Shown here: in pieces, positions 1 to 12,531 of the stretch
How the letters are laid out: the number at the start of each line of letters is the position of its first letter
Numbering within the stretch: the stretch's first letter is position 1
DNA from: Linnemannia elongata
Taxonomy: Eukaryota; Mortierellomycota; Mortierellomycetes; Mortierellales; Mortierellaceae
DNA: 64,000 nucleotides
Assembly: GCA_036320915.1 (NCBI GenBank)
Contig: JAXBDG010000002.1
Span: 1,302,001 to 1,366,000, forward strand
Direction: 5' to 3'
Translations under genes and position numbers: made by a program
The notes under the pieces: model-generated
What the model saw: only the letters and a program-made list of their open reading frames with translations
Database searches by the model: none
Told to the model about the DNA's origin: nothing

Positions 1-1100
1 CCTCAATCGATTTGGTAGCGGAGGATCGAGCACTGTACGAGAGGAGTTGAACTTTGAGAGTTGCGAGTTGCGAGTGCCAGTGCCCCGGACCTGAATGATC
101 GCCACTTTTGGTGTTTGTGTGTGTTGTGTGTGTTTGAGTGTTCATTGACTTTGCGGGTGAATGAGTAAGAAACCAAGCAAGGACGCGTATATTTGTGTGT
201 GTTAGAGAAAGTTAGCCAGTCCGTTGTAGCGTTGTTCTGTGTCCCGTTCCTGTCTGATAACTGACCACCACCATCACAATCGCCTTATTTTGTTCGTTTT
301 CTTGGTCCCTGGTCCATCTGAGATCCAAACCGTTCTTCTGCACCAAACGCAAAAGGGTGGGACGACCATCGATGGACTTGAGTTTTTCAAAGCGGAGAAA
401 CGCAACCTTCACTCTCAAGTCTCAACGGACGTGTGCACTGGAGTGTTTATGCCCATTCAAGGCAGTCCTCTGCTGTTGTTCACGCTCACAACGCATTAAG
501 GAGTTTTTCTAAAAAAAAAGGCGTTAGAAACTCGCTCGATACTCGTTGCTGTCCGTGTCTGCGTTTTGCTGTCAGCGTAGTCTGTCGGTAAGAAAACTTT
601 GGCCAAGAGCCATTGGGGACCCTGCATTTTTTCTTTCATTCCTTTGAACCCGACTCCGCTTTTTGTGTCTCCCTTTTTCTTGATCTGTCTGTTCAACCTC
701 TTCACCTCAGATCCCTGTGTAGCAGAGGAATAAGAATCACACTCAAGCAGAATGAGCGTCAGTCTTCAAGGGCGGGAACTGAAAAATTGGCTGTGTCTCA
801 CGTTCCTTTCCCTTGCCTTTTTGCTTTCGTTACAACAGAGCACGGCCTATACTTCCTTGATGTTTTATTCCGACCTTAATAGTGCCAACCCCTCCCCTGG
901 CGCGAAAGCGTTGTATGAAACTGCGGTGTGATCTGAACAGTGAATTGATTACTAAATGAAGAGCAGAAGGCATCCTATGCCGGGTGTCGCTTGGACTGAA
1001 GGGAAAAATAGAAAGTGACCCTGACTGAAAAGAACAAAGGGGGTCTAAGACCAACACAACCATCCCAGCAACTATTCAACTTACCGAAAGAGCGGAGAGA

Positions 1101-1143
<43 letters not shown>

Positions 1144-4100
1144 CGAGAGAGATGGAGAGATGGACGGAGAGCATCAAGAGAGGCTTATGTTTCTTTGATG
1201 GTTTTTGACTTTGTTATTGTTATTGTTTTTTTTTGTGTCACGACGATGTTTGGTTGCGTTTTAGTCGTTGCCGTCTCTTTTCGTCCATTCCACGCATGCT
1301 CGTTTGCACAATATGAAATAATAAAGTCGGTTGGCAACAGAATTAACGTCAAACATCCTGCAGGGGTAAGCGTTGATATGATTAGCCAGACAGGGGTTTA
1401 GGTCTGAATTGACTTTTTTTTTTATGGCTCCCCCTGTTGTTTATACATACTTTGTGCACTCTGTCACTTTCTCAGACATTGCCTTACTACTCACCACCAA
1501 TGGATGGCGTAGACAATAACGCATTTTAATAAAAGTGGATAGGTACTTTCCTTTCCTATGGCTGAGGAGATGAGAGAGAGAGAGGAGCGGTGCCCTTGTT
1601 TCTGAGGGATAATTGATGTGGACATAAAGTGGGTCTGTGGAGAATTCACATCAAGGCGTATGTTTGTTGACTGTGGGGGTGAATTGTGAGTAACAAACGA
1701 GGGTGTCTAGACCTTTCTCGTTTGCTATTTGTCTAGGTGGCACCTATAGTATGTCTGATGCAAACGAAAGCTGGTCGATTTAAGGTGTCGACTGTAGTAT
1801 TAACTTTCGGTTGTGATGTACAATACTAAAGAGATAGTCTTCTGTCCAGTGGACATGAATGGGGGTGTGTATGTCACCTTCCTGTTCTTTGTTTGTTTTG
1901 ATCAGTAGCTAATGATCAAAGGAGGGCGAAAAAATCGGTGAAATTAGTGGCGTTCGTCTTCACTGCGCACACGCAAACCTGAATTTTCAAGCTGAGAAAC
2001 AGCCAGCCTTACCACTTCGAAGTACAGTACTGTAAGGTCTCCATGGTCAATGGAAGTGAAGGAGGTTTACCCTTTCCACATCCGCATAAAGAGTGTACTG
2101 CCGAAGTAGTGCTCACTTCACGTGATGTGAAACCGAGAGGCCACCCATCCCCCAGGTCTTCCTCCGCTACAGACTGAATTACTCAGACAGCAGCTCTGGC
2201 AGCGGCAATGATGCAGCGCTGTAAATTGCCACTAGGCAAAAAATTCATCCGCTGGTTGCCAGGCCTATGTATATACAACGTGCAAACTCATTCCTTCGCG
2301 GCTCCCTCCCTTTTCCTCTTAGCCAGCTCTTCTCGCCGTGATATGAGCCACATTGTCTTGCTTTCTTTCATTGTAGGTGTACGTACCGTACACGACAGTG
2401 CTCGCTGGTTGTCCATTGAGATGTTCTATACGCCGCAATCATTTTATCTGCATCTCAATTGGACTGGATCAATTTTTTTTTTGCTGTAAAAAAAAAAAAT
2501 TGCTCACAGGGACAAGAAAGCAGACTGGAAATACATCATCGATGTTATGGTTTTGCACATGGAGCATTGAGTTCTTCTATTGTTCCAGGATCCAGGGGTT
2601 AACAATAATACAATATAATATTTTTTTTTTACTGAGCTGAGCCAATCCGGACTCAATAGAGATGGGAAGTACCTATTGTTATCCCTTCCGCTGTCTAATC
2701 GCCTTACATCCATATATTCCCCTTTAGATGATTTACTAGTATGCTAATAAACACATGTAGCAAGGAACATACATCTTTTCTAATTGTTTTCGCAGTCGAG
2801 ATAGAGAGCCTGGAATAAACGAACGACAGATGGTGATCCAGAGGAAGGTACCATCATTTTCGCGTTTTGTGAGGGAATAAAAAAAAAAAAAGGGGGGGGG
2901 GGGGGGGACAGAGGGAGGGGGGAGGAGGGAGGCGATGAAGGGGCTGAAAAAAGATGGAGGTTGATTGATTGACGATGCATACAAGGAATAGAAAAACAAA
3001 ACAACAAAAAAAAGAGCATCCCGCAAAGCGGGGTGGTTTGTGAAAGAAGAGAGGTACAAGAAGGGAGTTTAGTTTGAACGGCGGGTGGAAACGGACATCA
3101 AATAGGAGAAAGAGAGAGAGAGAGAGTGGGTGAGAGAGAGAGAGGGCTGGGCAGTGTTTGTCGTTTTGTCTACTCTTCCTTTTTTTTTTTTTTTTTTTTT
3201 TTTTTTTCACTTGATGATGATAATGCTGGCAACGGACAAACTCAAAAGTTCGCCACGTTTTCGTATTCTTTGCTTTTTCCTCTGATTTCTCAAACCTTCA
3301 ATCCATTACACACTCTTACCTTTCGTTTCTGATTATTGACTTGGGCTGACTGCCTGGGATGTTGGACGGAGCTTGATGTAGGCTGGGCTGGGCGGTTATT
3401 GGGCTCACTAACCTCACTTCGCTTTCTCTCATCTTCTTCATACCCTTTTTGGCCTATCCACTCGCCGTACACACCTATGCCTCCCACTTTCTTTTCCGTA
3501 TCTTTCCTACACGTTACGCTCACTCACCTGGTTTTTTTTTTTTTTTTTTAGGAACCGGTTGTCTATCCTACTCCTTCGGTTCCAATCAGTTTTTTTTTCA
3601 TTTCCAGGCGGGCGGACGCCATGTGGATGAACGTATTGCAATATGAGCGAGTGGCGGAGGATGGGACGAAAAATGAGGGTGAATATATATACAAAATGGG
3701 CTGCATGTTGCTGTTTGCTTGCATATATTATTGACACTATCCGATGCGCCCGATGAATATTAGTTGCCTCACTTATTTTTTATGTCCTGGTATAGTCCTA
3801 CCCATGTACCCACACCCATGAGTGGTATGTGTATATATGCAAATAGTACATGGGTGTCTGAAAAGACCCTCCGCTGCGGGATATGGATAGGAAAGAGTGA
3901 GAGAGAGCGAGCGAGCAAGCAGGGAGGTCTCAATAATAAAACTGCAACATTGTCACCGGACTTCTGGGTCATGTATGCCTATGGAGTACCTCTCTGTAGT
4001 CCGTACGGCAGACAAGAGAATCGCAAAAAAAACAAAACAAAAAACAACAACAACAACGACAACAACAAAAAGCGACGATGGAAGGAAATGCGGAAGGTGG

Positions 4101-5873
4101 TTTTTTTTTGTTCTAATTTTTCTTGTCACACTGCAAGGGGTGTGTGTGATTAATAATGAAGATCTATTATGCATAGGCAATGCTGTCAACTGAACAATTG
4201 AGGATGGTTCGGTCTGGGTAACAGGGAGCATAGGGCAGGCAAAAAAAATAAGGGTTCAGCCAACAGACAGCTGCACGGTGTTGCACAAAATGAGGTTATG
4301 TTTTGTTTTGTTTTTGGCCTTTTGCAATGCTAGATGGCATGCAACATTACAAAGGCAAGACAGATAGAAATAAAAAAGAGATGGCCACAGATCAAAACAA
4401 AAAGACAAAGTAGATCGACGTTGAAAAGCGAAAGGGCGAAAACAAAACATGTCCCTGCACTTTAGCGACAAGCAAGAGAGGCAGCAGAGGAGAAAGGAGA
4501 AAAAAAGCGCAGAAAACAAAGATAAAAGGAGGACGGGCCAAGTGTGTGCGCAAGCTAATGAAACGAGATAAAGGGATAGGTATGTGTGTAAGCGTGTTCG
4601 TGTCTGTGTGTGCTAACAGTAAGAATAAATAAACATGTTGTGGGTTGGGGAATTTTGGAAACGGCGCTATTATCAGCTTGGTGAACTGACAGAGAAGCGA
4701 ACGTTGTGCTGCCTGTTGGTTAGGTTAGCCATAAGGGCTGACAGCTGACAGGAGGATGAGAAGCAGAGAAAGAAGATGAAGAAGAGACGGCGTTGAACGG
4801 GGAGGGTACTCCCTCTCCCTCTCCCCCTCTTCCAAGAGGTGAGAGATGAAGACAAAGAAAGCAGAAGTCTGTTTGGAGTAAAGTTGATTTGTGTGGTTCA
4901 AGACCCTATCCCCTACTTTATTCCTTTGTCTTTTTCTTCCTCCGCTCACTCAATTCTGTTCTTTTCCTCCTCTTTCACGTTCTTCTTTTTCTACTTCTCT
5001 TCTTCCTTCTTCTTCTCTTCCTTCTTCTCTTCCTCCTTCCCTTGATATACCTCCTTCCCTGCCACCGCCCCCCGCCGTCTGCCATCGTTCAATTGCTGTT
5101 CTTTGTGCCCTCCCTTTTCTACCCTCTTCTTTTTTCTTAACTGCCCCACCTCTACTTCACTCTTTCGTACACTAACATACATACACTCGTACAAACAATA
5201 CAACGGACCCATTTCACAATCCACCAACAGCAACAACAACAAACAAACAACGACAACAAACAAACAACGACCAACAACAACCATTCTTTTATTTTTTTCC
5301 TATTGTTCCCTAAACTCTTCTTCTGTCCTTCACCTTCACTTTGTCCCATCCTTACTTTCCTCTCATTCATTCACTCATTCATTCCTCTCATTCATTCACA
5401 CTCATTCACAACCGGACTCACCCAACACAACCCAACGCCCTTTGACCTTTTGTTCACCTCCCTTTTTCCTCCTGTTGAAGTCCACCCGTGGTACCTTTTT
5501 CTTGCTTCTGGCACTTTTCTTTATTAGTTCTAGCTTCACTCAGTCTTAACCTTGGCCATAATTCAACCCTTCTTTAACACCAAAGTGTTCTTCTGCTGTA
5601 CCTTTTCCAAAACATTTTCGCTTCCTCGGATTGGCGTACCTTTATTCGTTCTCTTTTCGTTTCTGTCTCTCAGTTCCCTTATCAATCTCACTCATACCTC
5701 CCATCGCATACCTTCAACATCTCAACAACAACAATCGTGATAACAACGTCAACAAGCCGAGCCCACTCCCTGCCGTCTTTTCTTTTTTTACTTCTTTCCT
5801 TCGCTCCCAACTCTCCCATCCTTCCCCCCTCTCCCTAATCAATCACTTCACATCACACTCAACTTGGCAAACA
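1..5873. other. Gene-poor left flank with simple repeats and a pyrimidine-rich leader
   Basis: I find no gene here. The open frames are short, repeat-derived (poly-Lys/Phe, CT-rich or AC-rich) and match no family I recognise. The stretch holds a (TG)20 microsatellite at 1102-1142, a poly(G) run near 2890-2907, poly(T) near 3181-3206 and A/T homopolymers throughout. From about 4900 to 5870 the plus strand is strongly C/T-rich with CAACA clusters. This resembles the leaders before other plus-strand genes in this window, so it probably includes the promoter and 5' UTR of the monooxygenase starting at 5874. A non-coding RNA cannot be excluded from sequence alone. Confidence 0.5.
1102..1142. repeat. 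(TG)n microsatellite, about 20 units
   Basis: This is an uninterrupted TG dinucleotide run in the gene-poor left flank, followed by a GAGA-rich segment. A shorter (AC)n run lies at 8795-8822, just upstream of the zinc-knuckle gene. Confidence 0.95.
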
Positions 5874-8397
5874 ATGCCACACTCAAAACGATCACAATCG
5901 GTTGCCTCCAGCGCGAGGTCATCACAACCAGCAACAGAATCCTCCATCTCCACAACGCCCTCTTACTCTTCCGTCTACCCATACTCCAGCCTATTCGACA
6001 AGCCGCAATTCAGGGTCCTGATCGTAGGAGCAGGCATCGGAGGTCTCATGCTCGGCTACTGCTTAGAGCGAGCAGGGATCGACTTTGTGGTTCTCGAGAG
6101 GATGAATAAGCTCCAGGTGCCCAAGACGACGATACAATTAACCTCTAATACTCTTCATGCAATGGACCAGCTGGGTTTGTTGGACGAGATCATGGAGATT
6201 GCCAAACCAATCTCGTGTGTCAATCTGCGGAAACACAACATGTCCGTTGTCGGCAAACTCGACTGCACCTTTGCCAAAGACAGGTAAATACCATCGACAA
6301 CTACTCCACACATATGTTTGAATAATACCCCCGAGGGCCTGAACTCTCTTCAGGGGCTACTCAGCCCTTCTATACCCTATCCTATCCTATTTCGCGCTTT
6401 CAGTCTTTGCCGTGTTGCTTTGTCCATTGTTGGTATGGCGTCTTTTGCCGGTATTGATACGAACAGACAATACACGTATACACCAACGATAACAACCACA
6501 AGCACAATAACAACATAAAGAGCCTAGACCACGGTGCTTTATTTTTGTTTAGTCCTTCTTGTTGTTATGTAATATCAAACCATGCTTGTTTGTTGATATA
6601 TATATTTGCTTGTGCAACCATCTATTCTGCCCCATGTACCCAGTCATAACGTATCCTTTTACCTCATGCCCAGGCCACATTCTCACATCTCTCTCAATTT
6701 ACTCATGTCTATTCTCTCTTCATCCTTTCAATGCGCTTTGAAGGTACGGATTCTACTCCTACATTGTTCAACGGACAGAGTTTTGTCAAATCCTGATTTC
6801 GAAAATGCGTCACGACCGTATCCTCTGGGGCCGCTACGTTCTCGACGTCGTCAGTGGAGATGCCGGTGTCCAAGTCCGCTGTGCAAATGGCCACCTCGAG
6901 CAGGCTTCTGTCCTTGTAGGGGCGGATGGTGCCCACTCGGCTGTCCGACAAAACCTTTACCGAAACCTGAAAGAAAAGGCATGCCTGCCAAAGTCCGACA
7001 TGGAGGCGCTCAAGTTTACACAGAACGCCATCATTGGTCTGACCAATTCCTTGAACCCAACTCAGTACCCAGGTGTCAGCGATGAATTTGGCGAGTGTAA
7101 CATTGTCATCGGCAAGGATTCTCCCTATACGGTAAGTATTACCGCTCTCTTTCTGCTGATATCTGGCTAACTACAGCTTGGTTTAGTACAACATGTCTCT
7201 AACTTTGTGTGCTTGTCATATCAATAGCTGTGGATCTCTCCAACGTCAGGGGACAAGGTCAACTGGAGCGTGAGTGGGCCATTGCTGACGAACAATGCTG
7301 GCGATGAGAACTTTATGGTGTCCCAGTTTGGACAAGAAGAGGCCGAGAGGACGTGCCTATTGATCAAGGACCTTAAGATCCCGTTCGGCGGCACTCTCGC
7401 CGACTTGATCAAGAACACATCCAGAGAGTGCATTACCAAGATCCTAGTGGAAGAAAAGGTATGGACTTCGCATTACTTTTTTCACTGCACTGCGCCATTT
7501 TGCTTTGAGTTCCGACTCTTGGTGCGACACTGCATTAGCCTTGTGTTACGGTTGTTCATCTTTTCCATTTTCTCTTTCCCCTCCGACAGCATTACAAGAC
7601 ATGGCATTATGGACGCACAGTGCTCATGGGCGAAGGTAAAAAGAAGGCCAATCGATCGAAAGAACACTCCTCTAAGGCGCTTATTATTTCTTGAAGCTTT
7701 TGTCCTTCGCTTCGCTGTTTCTAACAATCTTAAATATCTCTTCCTGTTATCTGTTCTTTCACCATTTTCTCATGAAATACTTGTTCGTCCTTACTCTACT
7801 TAGCCTGCCACAAGGTAAGAAAAGCAACTTGGGGGGGTTTTTTTTCTACCGGATATATCCTCTTCCAGGATTTGTTCCGTTCTCCGGGGAGTCTTGTGGG
7901 AATTGTGTCAATGTCCACAATGAGACGAAGAAAAAAAAAAAACCACCCATCCACTAAACACCATTGTGAATCTCCGTACCTTCTCCGAATAGTTTGTCTC
8001 ATTCTCGGGTCAAGGAGCCGAACAAGCCATCATGGATGCAATCTGCCTCACAAACCTCTTTCACAAGCTCGAGCCACCCTATACCTACAGCGATATCCAG
8101 CTAGCCTTCGAAGCCTACCAAGAGGAGCGTCTGCCCGCAATCAAAGCCGCCGTTCAGTCTTCAGGCCAGGTTGCCAATATGATCAATAGCCAGGGGTGGA
8201 GTGCGGATTTCAAACGCAGACTGGTGTTCAACTTGCCGAACTGGATCCAGGCCGCGTCGGTGGACAAGACGCAAGTGAGGCCGCTGCTGAGTTTCTTGCC
8301 GCCGATTCGGGATCGCGGGGCGCGGTCTATCAAGTCTGTCAAGTTAGGTGCTGAGTATGGGCACCGATCTACTCGTTCCCTCAGCATCAAAAGCTAG
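5874..8397 (+). CDS. FAD-dependent monooxygenase (PHBH/UbiH-like)
   Basis: Six exons fit in phase: 5874-6283, 6744-7131, 7228-7458, 7590-7635, 7804-7814 and 7993-8397, giving 496 aa. Seen: a Ser-rich N-terminus, then the Rossmann GxGxxG (G52, G54, G57) ending in a Val-Val-Leu-Glu-Arg strand, and the DG motif (D198-G199, 'LVGADGAHSAVR'). The usual third FAD motif is present as 'MGEACHK' followed by 'SGQGAEQAIMDA'. The family binds FAD and NAD(P)H and hydroxylates aromatic or related small molecules; the substrate cannot be told. Oddities: the third motif has Glu358 where Asp is usual, and exon 5 is only 11 nt. No clear signal peptide, so probably cytosolic or organellar. It stands alone rather than in a recognisable biosynthetic cluster. 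The ATG at 5874 is the first one in frame with the Rossmann domain after a long CT-rich leader. Confidence 0.87.
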
Positions 8398-8850
8398 GCG
8401 CCTCATTACCTGCAATCAAAAGAGGCAGTGAAGCCCACAAACATCAACCATCATTTTTCTCTATCTAGTAACTTAATCATTTGGGCGGCTGCCCTCTTGT
8501 TCCATAACATATACATAATCGTATTGTAATATATCATCAAGTCCTGTCTTCGTTATTGATAGTCCTTTGTCTTTGGTATTGTAATCTGTGGCGAAGTGTA
8601 AAGGTATTTTACCACATCTTTTTTTTTTAATGATCAATAGCCAGTGCGCTTCATGTGCCTGAAATCCCCTTAACAATCTTGATTTTTTTGCCAGTCACTT
8701 GTTTTGCTTTCGAAGCTTCAAAAAAAAAGAAAAAAAAAAAGCGCCTTGCTATGAGGCTGGTTTAACCACTTCAGCGTCGTTCTCATTCCTTTTGACACAC
8801 ACACACACACACACACACACACCAACCCTCTCCATTCTCCACACAACAAC

Positions 8851-9946
8851 ATGACAAGATACACAAAACTGGAACGGAAACGCCATGTCGATGCCGGAGA
8901 GGCCTTTGCAGTCACTCCTCTGATGCCCGCCAAGCAGGTCCAGACGCCTGCCCCCGCTGCACCTGCACCTACTCCCAAGCCCGAGGGAGATAGCAACAAC
9001 AACAAGAAGCGGAAAGCAGAGGATTCGGGAGCACCAAAGGAGAAAAACACAGAGTCAGGAGCAGCTCAGGGCGAAGGTGCAGGACCTGGACCTTCCAAGA
9101 AGAAGAAGAATAACAAGAAGAAGGGTGGTGCCAAGGAGGGCAAGGATGGCAAGCCTGCCGCGCCTGATCAAGGTACTGCCTCGAGTGTTCCATGTCAGAA
9201 AAAAAAATGAATGTTGAAGGCCAGCATGTAGTTTGTTGGTGGTTCGAGTTGTCGTGTTTCTAACGTTTTCCCTTTTGATCTATTCCCAATGGCTATTAGA
9301 TATGAAATCTGTCAAGTCTGAGAGGAGACGGTTGAGGAGACAGAAGGAGAGGGGCAATGCATCTGTAAGTTTCGTGAACTGGGATGAGAGGGCGCCGCAA
9401 ATCACTGATCTTGAAGCAACAGATCAAACTTTCAAAGCAAAGGGGGGAAAAGCTAACCGGTTCGTTTTTTTCACGTCCCCTCAACAGGTCTGCTTTGCAT
9501 GCCGCAAGACGGGACACAGCGCAAAGAACTGCAAGGAGAGCACAGGAGTCGGGATGTGTTATAGCTGCGGGTCATTGGAACACACAACCAAGGATTGCAA
9601 AAAGCTGTCCAAGGATGGAAACAAGTTCAAATTTGCCACCTGTTTTGTCTGTAAGGAACAGGGCCATTTGGCAGGCGCCTGCCCCAAGAACGAGAAGGGA
9701 TTGTACCCCAAGGGAGGGTCATGTCGGTTCTGCAACAAAGTCGATCATTTGGCGAGGGACTGTACGTTGACCAAGGAGGAGGTTGGCACGGTGACCCTAG
9801 GCAAGATTGATTTGGTCCAAGGAGCGGATGATGATGATTTCCATATCTTTGTGGATGAGAAGCGCAAGCTGACGGAGGAGCAGAAGGCAGTCAAGCGGAT
9901 GGTCAAGGCCCCCGTCAAGGCAGCCAAGAAGGTCGTTTCCTTCTAA
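8851..9946 (+). CDS. CCHC zinc-knuckle RNA-binding protein, ZCCHC9-like
   Basis: Three exons fit: 8851-9172, 9300-9364 and 9488-9946, giving 281 aa. The N-terminal third is a basic, low-complexity Lys/Ala/Pro tail with nuclear-localisation-like clusters. An Arg-rich stretch follows ('SERRRLRRQKERG'). Then come four CCHC knuckles (C-x2-C-x4-H-x4-C): 'CFACRKTGHSAKNC', 'CYSCGSLEHTTKDC', 'CFVCKEQGHLAGAC' and 'CRFCNKVDHLARDC'. The end is acidic then basic (Asp run followed by 'FHIFVDEKRKL'). Four knuckles with this tail match ZCCHC9 and its fungal relatives, which are nuclear or nucleolar and RNA-associated; that role is inferred here. The second intron is 123 nt with no in-frame stop, so a retained form would insert 41 residues before the first knuckle. 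Confidence 0.85.
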
Positions 9947-10533
9947 GTTACCTTTCTTTTCTTCTAGCATAGACCAATACAATTCCACGCGCATATTCCA
10001 TTCACGTTTCACACAGACACAGGCAAACATAGAACCTGCTTTTTGTCGATCGTTCTTTGGTGCTAATGATGTCTGGTCGGTCTGTCGGGGAGTAGAAAAG
10101 AGAGTTTTCTCCAGAGGCAGAATGACACACCTTTTGGCGGCTCACCCCAATAAGGCAAGGGGTACTCAGGGCAATGTAAACATTCGAAGGTGACTGCTGG
10201 ATCTTGTTGTTTGCCCTTTTTGAATGTTGGCGTTCGCACTTTTTGTTGGGCAGCAGCAGAAGGGGGGGAAAAGAAAGCGCACTTCCGTTGGAACTGGAGC
10301 TAAAGGACTGCAGACAGTGCAGAGCGTTGATCTTTCCATTGGATTCTTTTCCGTTCCGACCATTCCTCCTCTTGCTTTTAGCACTTCACTTCCCGCTCCC
10401 TTTCTTTCCTCTTCTATTTCTACTCTTTCCTCCTCTTCCTACTTTTCCCTTTCCTTCTCTTTCTCTCTCTTTCTCTTTCTTTATTACTCAACACTCCCAC
10501 CCTCACTCATCACCAACTGCCTAAACAATAACA

Positions 10534-11542
10534 ATGTCGCTCGCCATCTTCTCGTCATCACTCAAGAGTTCGGCCTTCAAGACCGCCCGCGTTGCCACCA
10601 CCATCACATCAAGACCTTCCTCTGCTATCTGGAGCCAACGATTCTACTCTACAGAGAACAAGGAGAACAAGGACGACAAGGAGGCAGCACCAGCACAGGA
10701 GGCAGCACCAGCAGGAGAGGCTACTGAGGCTGCTGGTGAACAGAAGAACACTGCTCATGAGGAGGCTTTGGCTGCCAAGGATAAGCAGCTTGCTGAGGTC
10801 AAGGTAAACACACGCAAATCGAACTGAAGGGGGAAGAAGAAGAGAGTAAGGGAGGCAGAAGAGGATAATTGTACAGCATGCTTCTCTGGATCAATTGATT
10901 GATCTCGTTGGTGTTTGAGGTCATATTGTGCTTGTTTCTTCTTGTTCTTGCAAGAGAAAAGGAACGCGAAAGGCATTCGCACGTTTTCTGTTATTGGACC
11001 GTTGACTAACCCGATCTGTTTTCTGGATCTTTCTTATTATTATTCTCTCCCTTCACATACACTCTCCTTCAATTCATGTCAACGATATCCCTTACCTCTA
11101 ACAGGACCGTTTGTTGCGTACACTCGCTGATATGGAGAACCTCCGCCAGAGAACCGCCAAGGAGGTCGCCAACACCAAGGACTACGCCATCCAAAAGTTT
11201 GCCAAGGATCTCCTGGACACTGCCGACATCCTCAACATGGCGATCAAGAACGTCCCCCAGGACCAGATTGCTGAGTCCTCGGATAACATCCACTTGAAGT
11301 CGCTCCACACCGGAGTCGCCATGACCCGTGATGAGCTCCTCAAGACCTTCAAGCGGTACGGCGTCGAGTCGTTCGATCCCATGAACGAGAAGTTTGACCC
11401 TAACCTGCACCAGGCCAACTTCCAGGTGCCTATGCCCGGAAAGGAGCCCGGCACTGTCTTTGATGTCCAGAAGATTGGCTTCATGATCAAGGGACGTGTC
11501 CTCCGGCCAGCACAGGTCGGTGTCGTCCAGTCCACCGATTAA
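10534..11542 (+). CDS. MGE1: Mitochondrial GrpE, nucleotide exchange factor of mtHsp70
   Basis: Two exons, 10534-10803 and 11105-11542, give 235 aa, close to yeast Mge1. The first ~40 residues are Ser/Ala/Arg-rich without acids (a typical presequence ending near 'RFYS'). An Ala/Glu-rich linker follows, then the GrpE coiled coil ('LLRTLADMENLRQRTAKEV', 'FAKDLLDTADILNMAI') and the C-terminal beta-wing ('YGVESFDP', 'FQVPMPGKEPGTVFDVQK', 'LRPAQVGVV'). The family releases ADP from matrix Hsp70 during protein import and folding. The 301-nt intron separates the presequence/linker from the folded domain. A pyrimidine-rich leader precedes the ATG. The gene converges on COX23, another mitochondrial protein, across about 315 bp. 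Confidence 0.95.
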
Positions 11543-11857
11543 ATTTTTAAGCGAGAAGAAGCCGATCTGGGGGCTTTTTTTTGGTAGGGAGGAGGTAGTT
11601 AGGGCGAGTTGTTTGTAGATATGTTTTTCATTTTTGGTTCCTTGGGTTCTTTAGGGGGGATCCTCCCCCTTGTGTATTTTCTTTGTCCTTTTCATCACCC
11701 TTTCCAACATTACAATAATAGAAGCATTTGTCGTTTTTCTTTTGCAGCCAAACACTCCTTCCCCCGCTGCTGTCAGTGGCGCTTGATCGTCTTTCATTTA
11801 GCTGTTTATTGTTGGTGTCAATTGCTGGTCGAGTACATAAGGGATACAAAGAGATGA

Positions 11858-12198
11858 TTATGAGGAAGTGGAGGCGGACTCTTTCTTGATCTCTGGTGTC
11901 ACTATATCGTCGTCGTCTGTGATGCCCAAGTTTTTCTTCCTGCGGTCCTCGCGCAATGTCTCCAGCTATCCCGCCGAGGAAGGAGAAAAGAGTGACAGGT
12001 AAGTTTACGGATAGATACATTTGCGCAGAAAGGGGATACCTGCGCTGTGTAATGGAAATTTGCAAAGTGCCAAACCCAGAAAAGGCATTTTTTCCCTTGA
12101 AGGCTGCTCTCCCACTTCCGCGTATTCTTCCGCGCTTAGGCGGTCCCCACCACCTCCCCGCTGCCTCACGACAAACCATACCATATACCCAGACCCTT

Positions 12199-12236
<38 letters not shown>

Positions 12237-12531
12237 GTACCCATTTCCGCTTGCAGTCCGAATAATCTTTAAAGAACCTTGTACACTTCTTCTTATCAAA
12301 TCCATTCTCGTCCATACACTTCATCGAGGCCTTCGTCTGGGCTTGACAGGGGTCGAGGTACTGCGACTGGGCTTTGGCGTAATAGCCCTTGTTGAATTCC
12401 TTCATTTCCTCGTCCGAGGTGACGATGCGATCGTGGCGACGGATCCGGGGTGGGCGTGGGACGCCTTGTGGGTTCGTGGTGCTGTTCTGGCTGTCGCCTG
12501 CATCGGTCGTGTTCCTGAATTCGGTTGACAT
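11858..12531 (-). CDS. COX23: Cytochrome c oxidase assembly protein COX23 (twin CX9C)
   Basis: Minus strand, exon 1 12531-12241 and exon 2 11965-11858; phase 0 at the junction; 132 aa. The twin CX9C motif is intact: C62/C72 in 'PCQAQTKASMKC' and C83/C93 in 'KCTRFFKDYSDC', followed by 'KRKW' as in COX23/CHCHD7. Exon 2 adds 'LETLREDRRKKNLGITDDDD' and a short acidic tail. The family sits in the mitochondrial intermembrane space, is oxidised by Mia40 and supports copper delivery to cytochrome oxidase. Oddity: the intron carries a 36-nt homopolymer (12200-12235) only 5 nt from the donor, so reading through instead of splicing would give poly-Phe. Confidence 0.9.
12200..12235. repeat. 36-nt poly(A) tract inside the COX23 intron
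   Basis: This is an uninterrupted A run on the plus strand (U run in the COX23 transcript), almost abutting the intron's 5' splice site at 12240. Confidence 0.95.

Noticed and set aside
239..499. 86-aa ORF at the left edge
   Set aside because: No domain, no codon or composition support, and no continuing exon could be found.
5103..5549. 148-aa ORF in the CT/CA-rich stretch before the monooxygenase
   Set aside because: Simple-sequence translation (Ser/Phe/Pro/Thr), no domain; fits a 5' leader.
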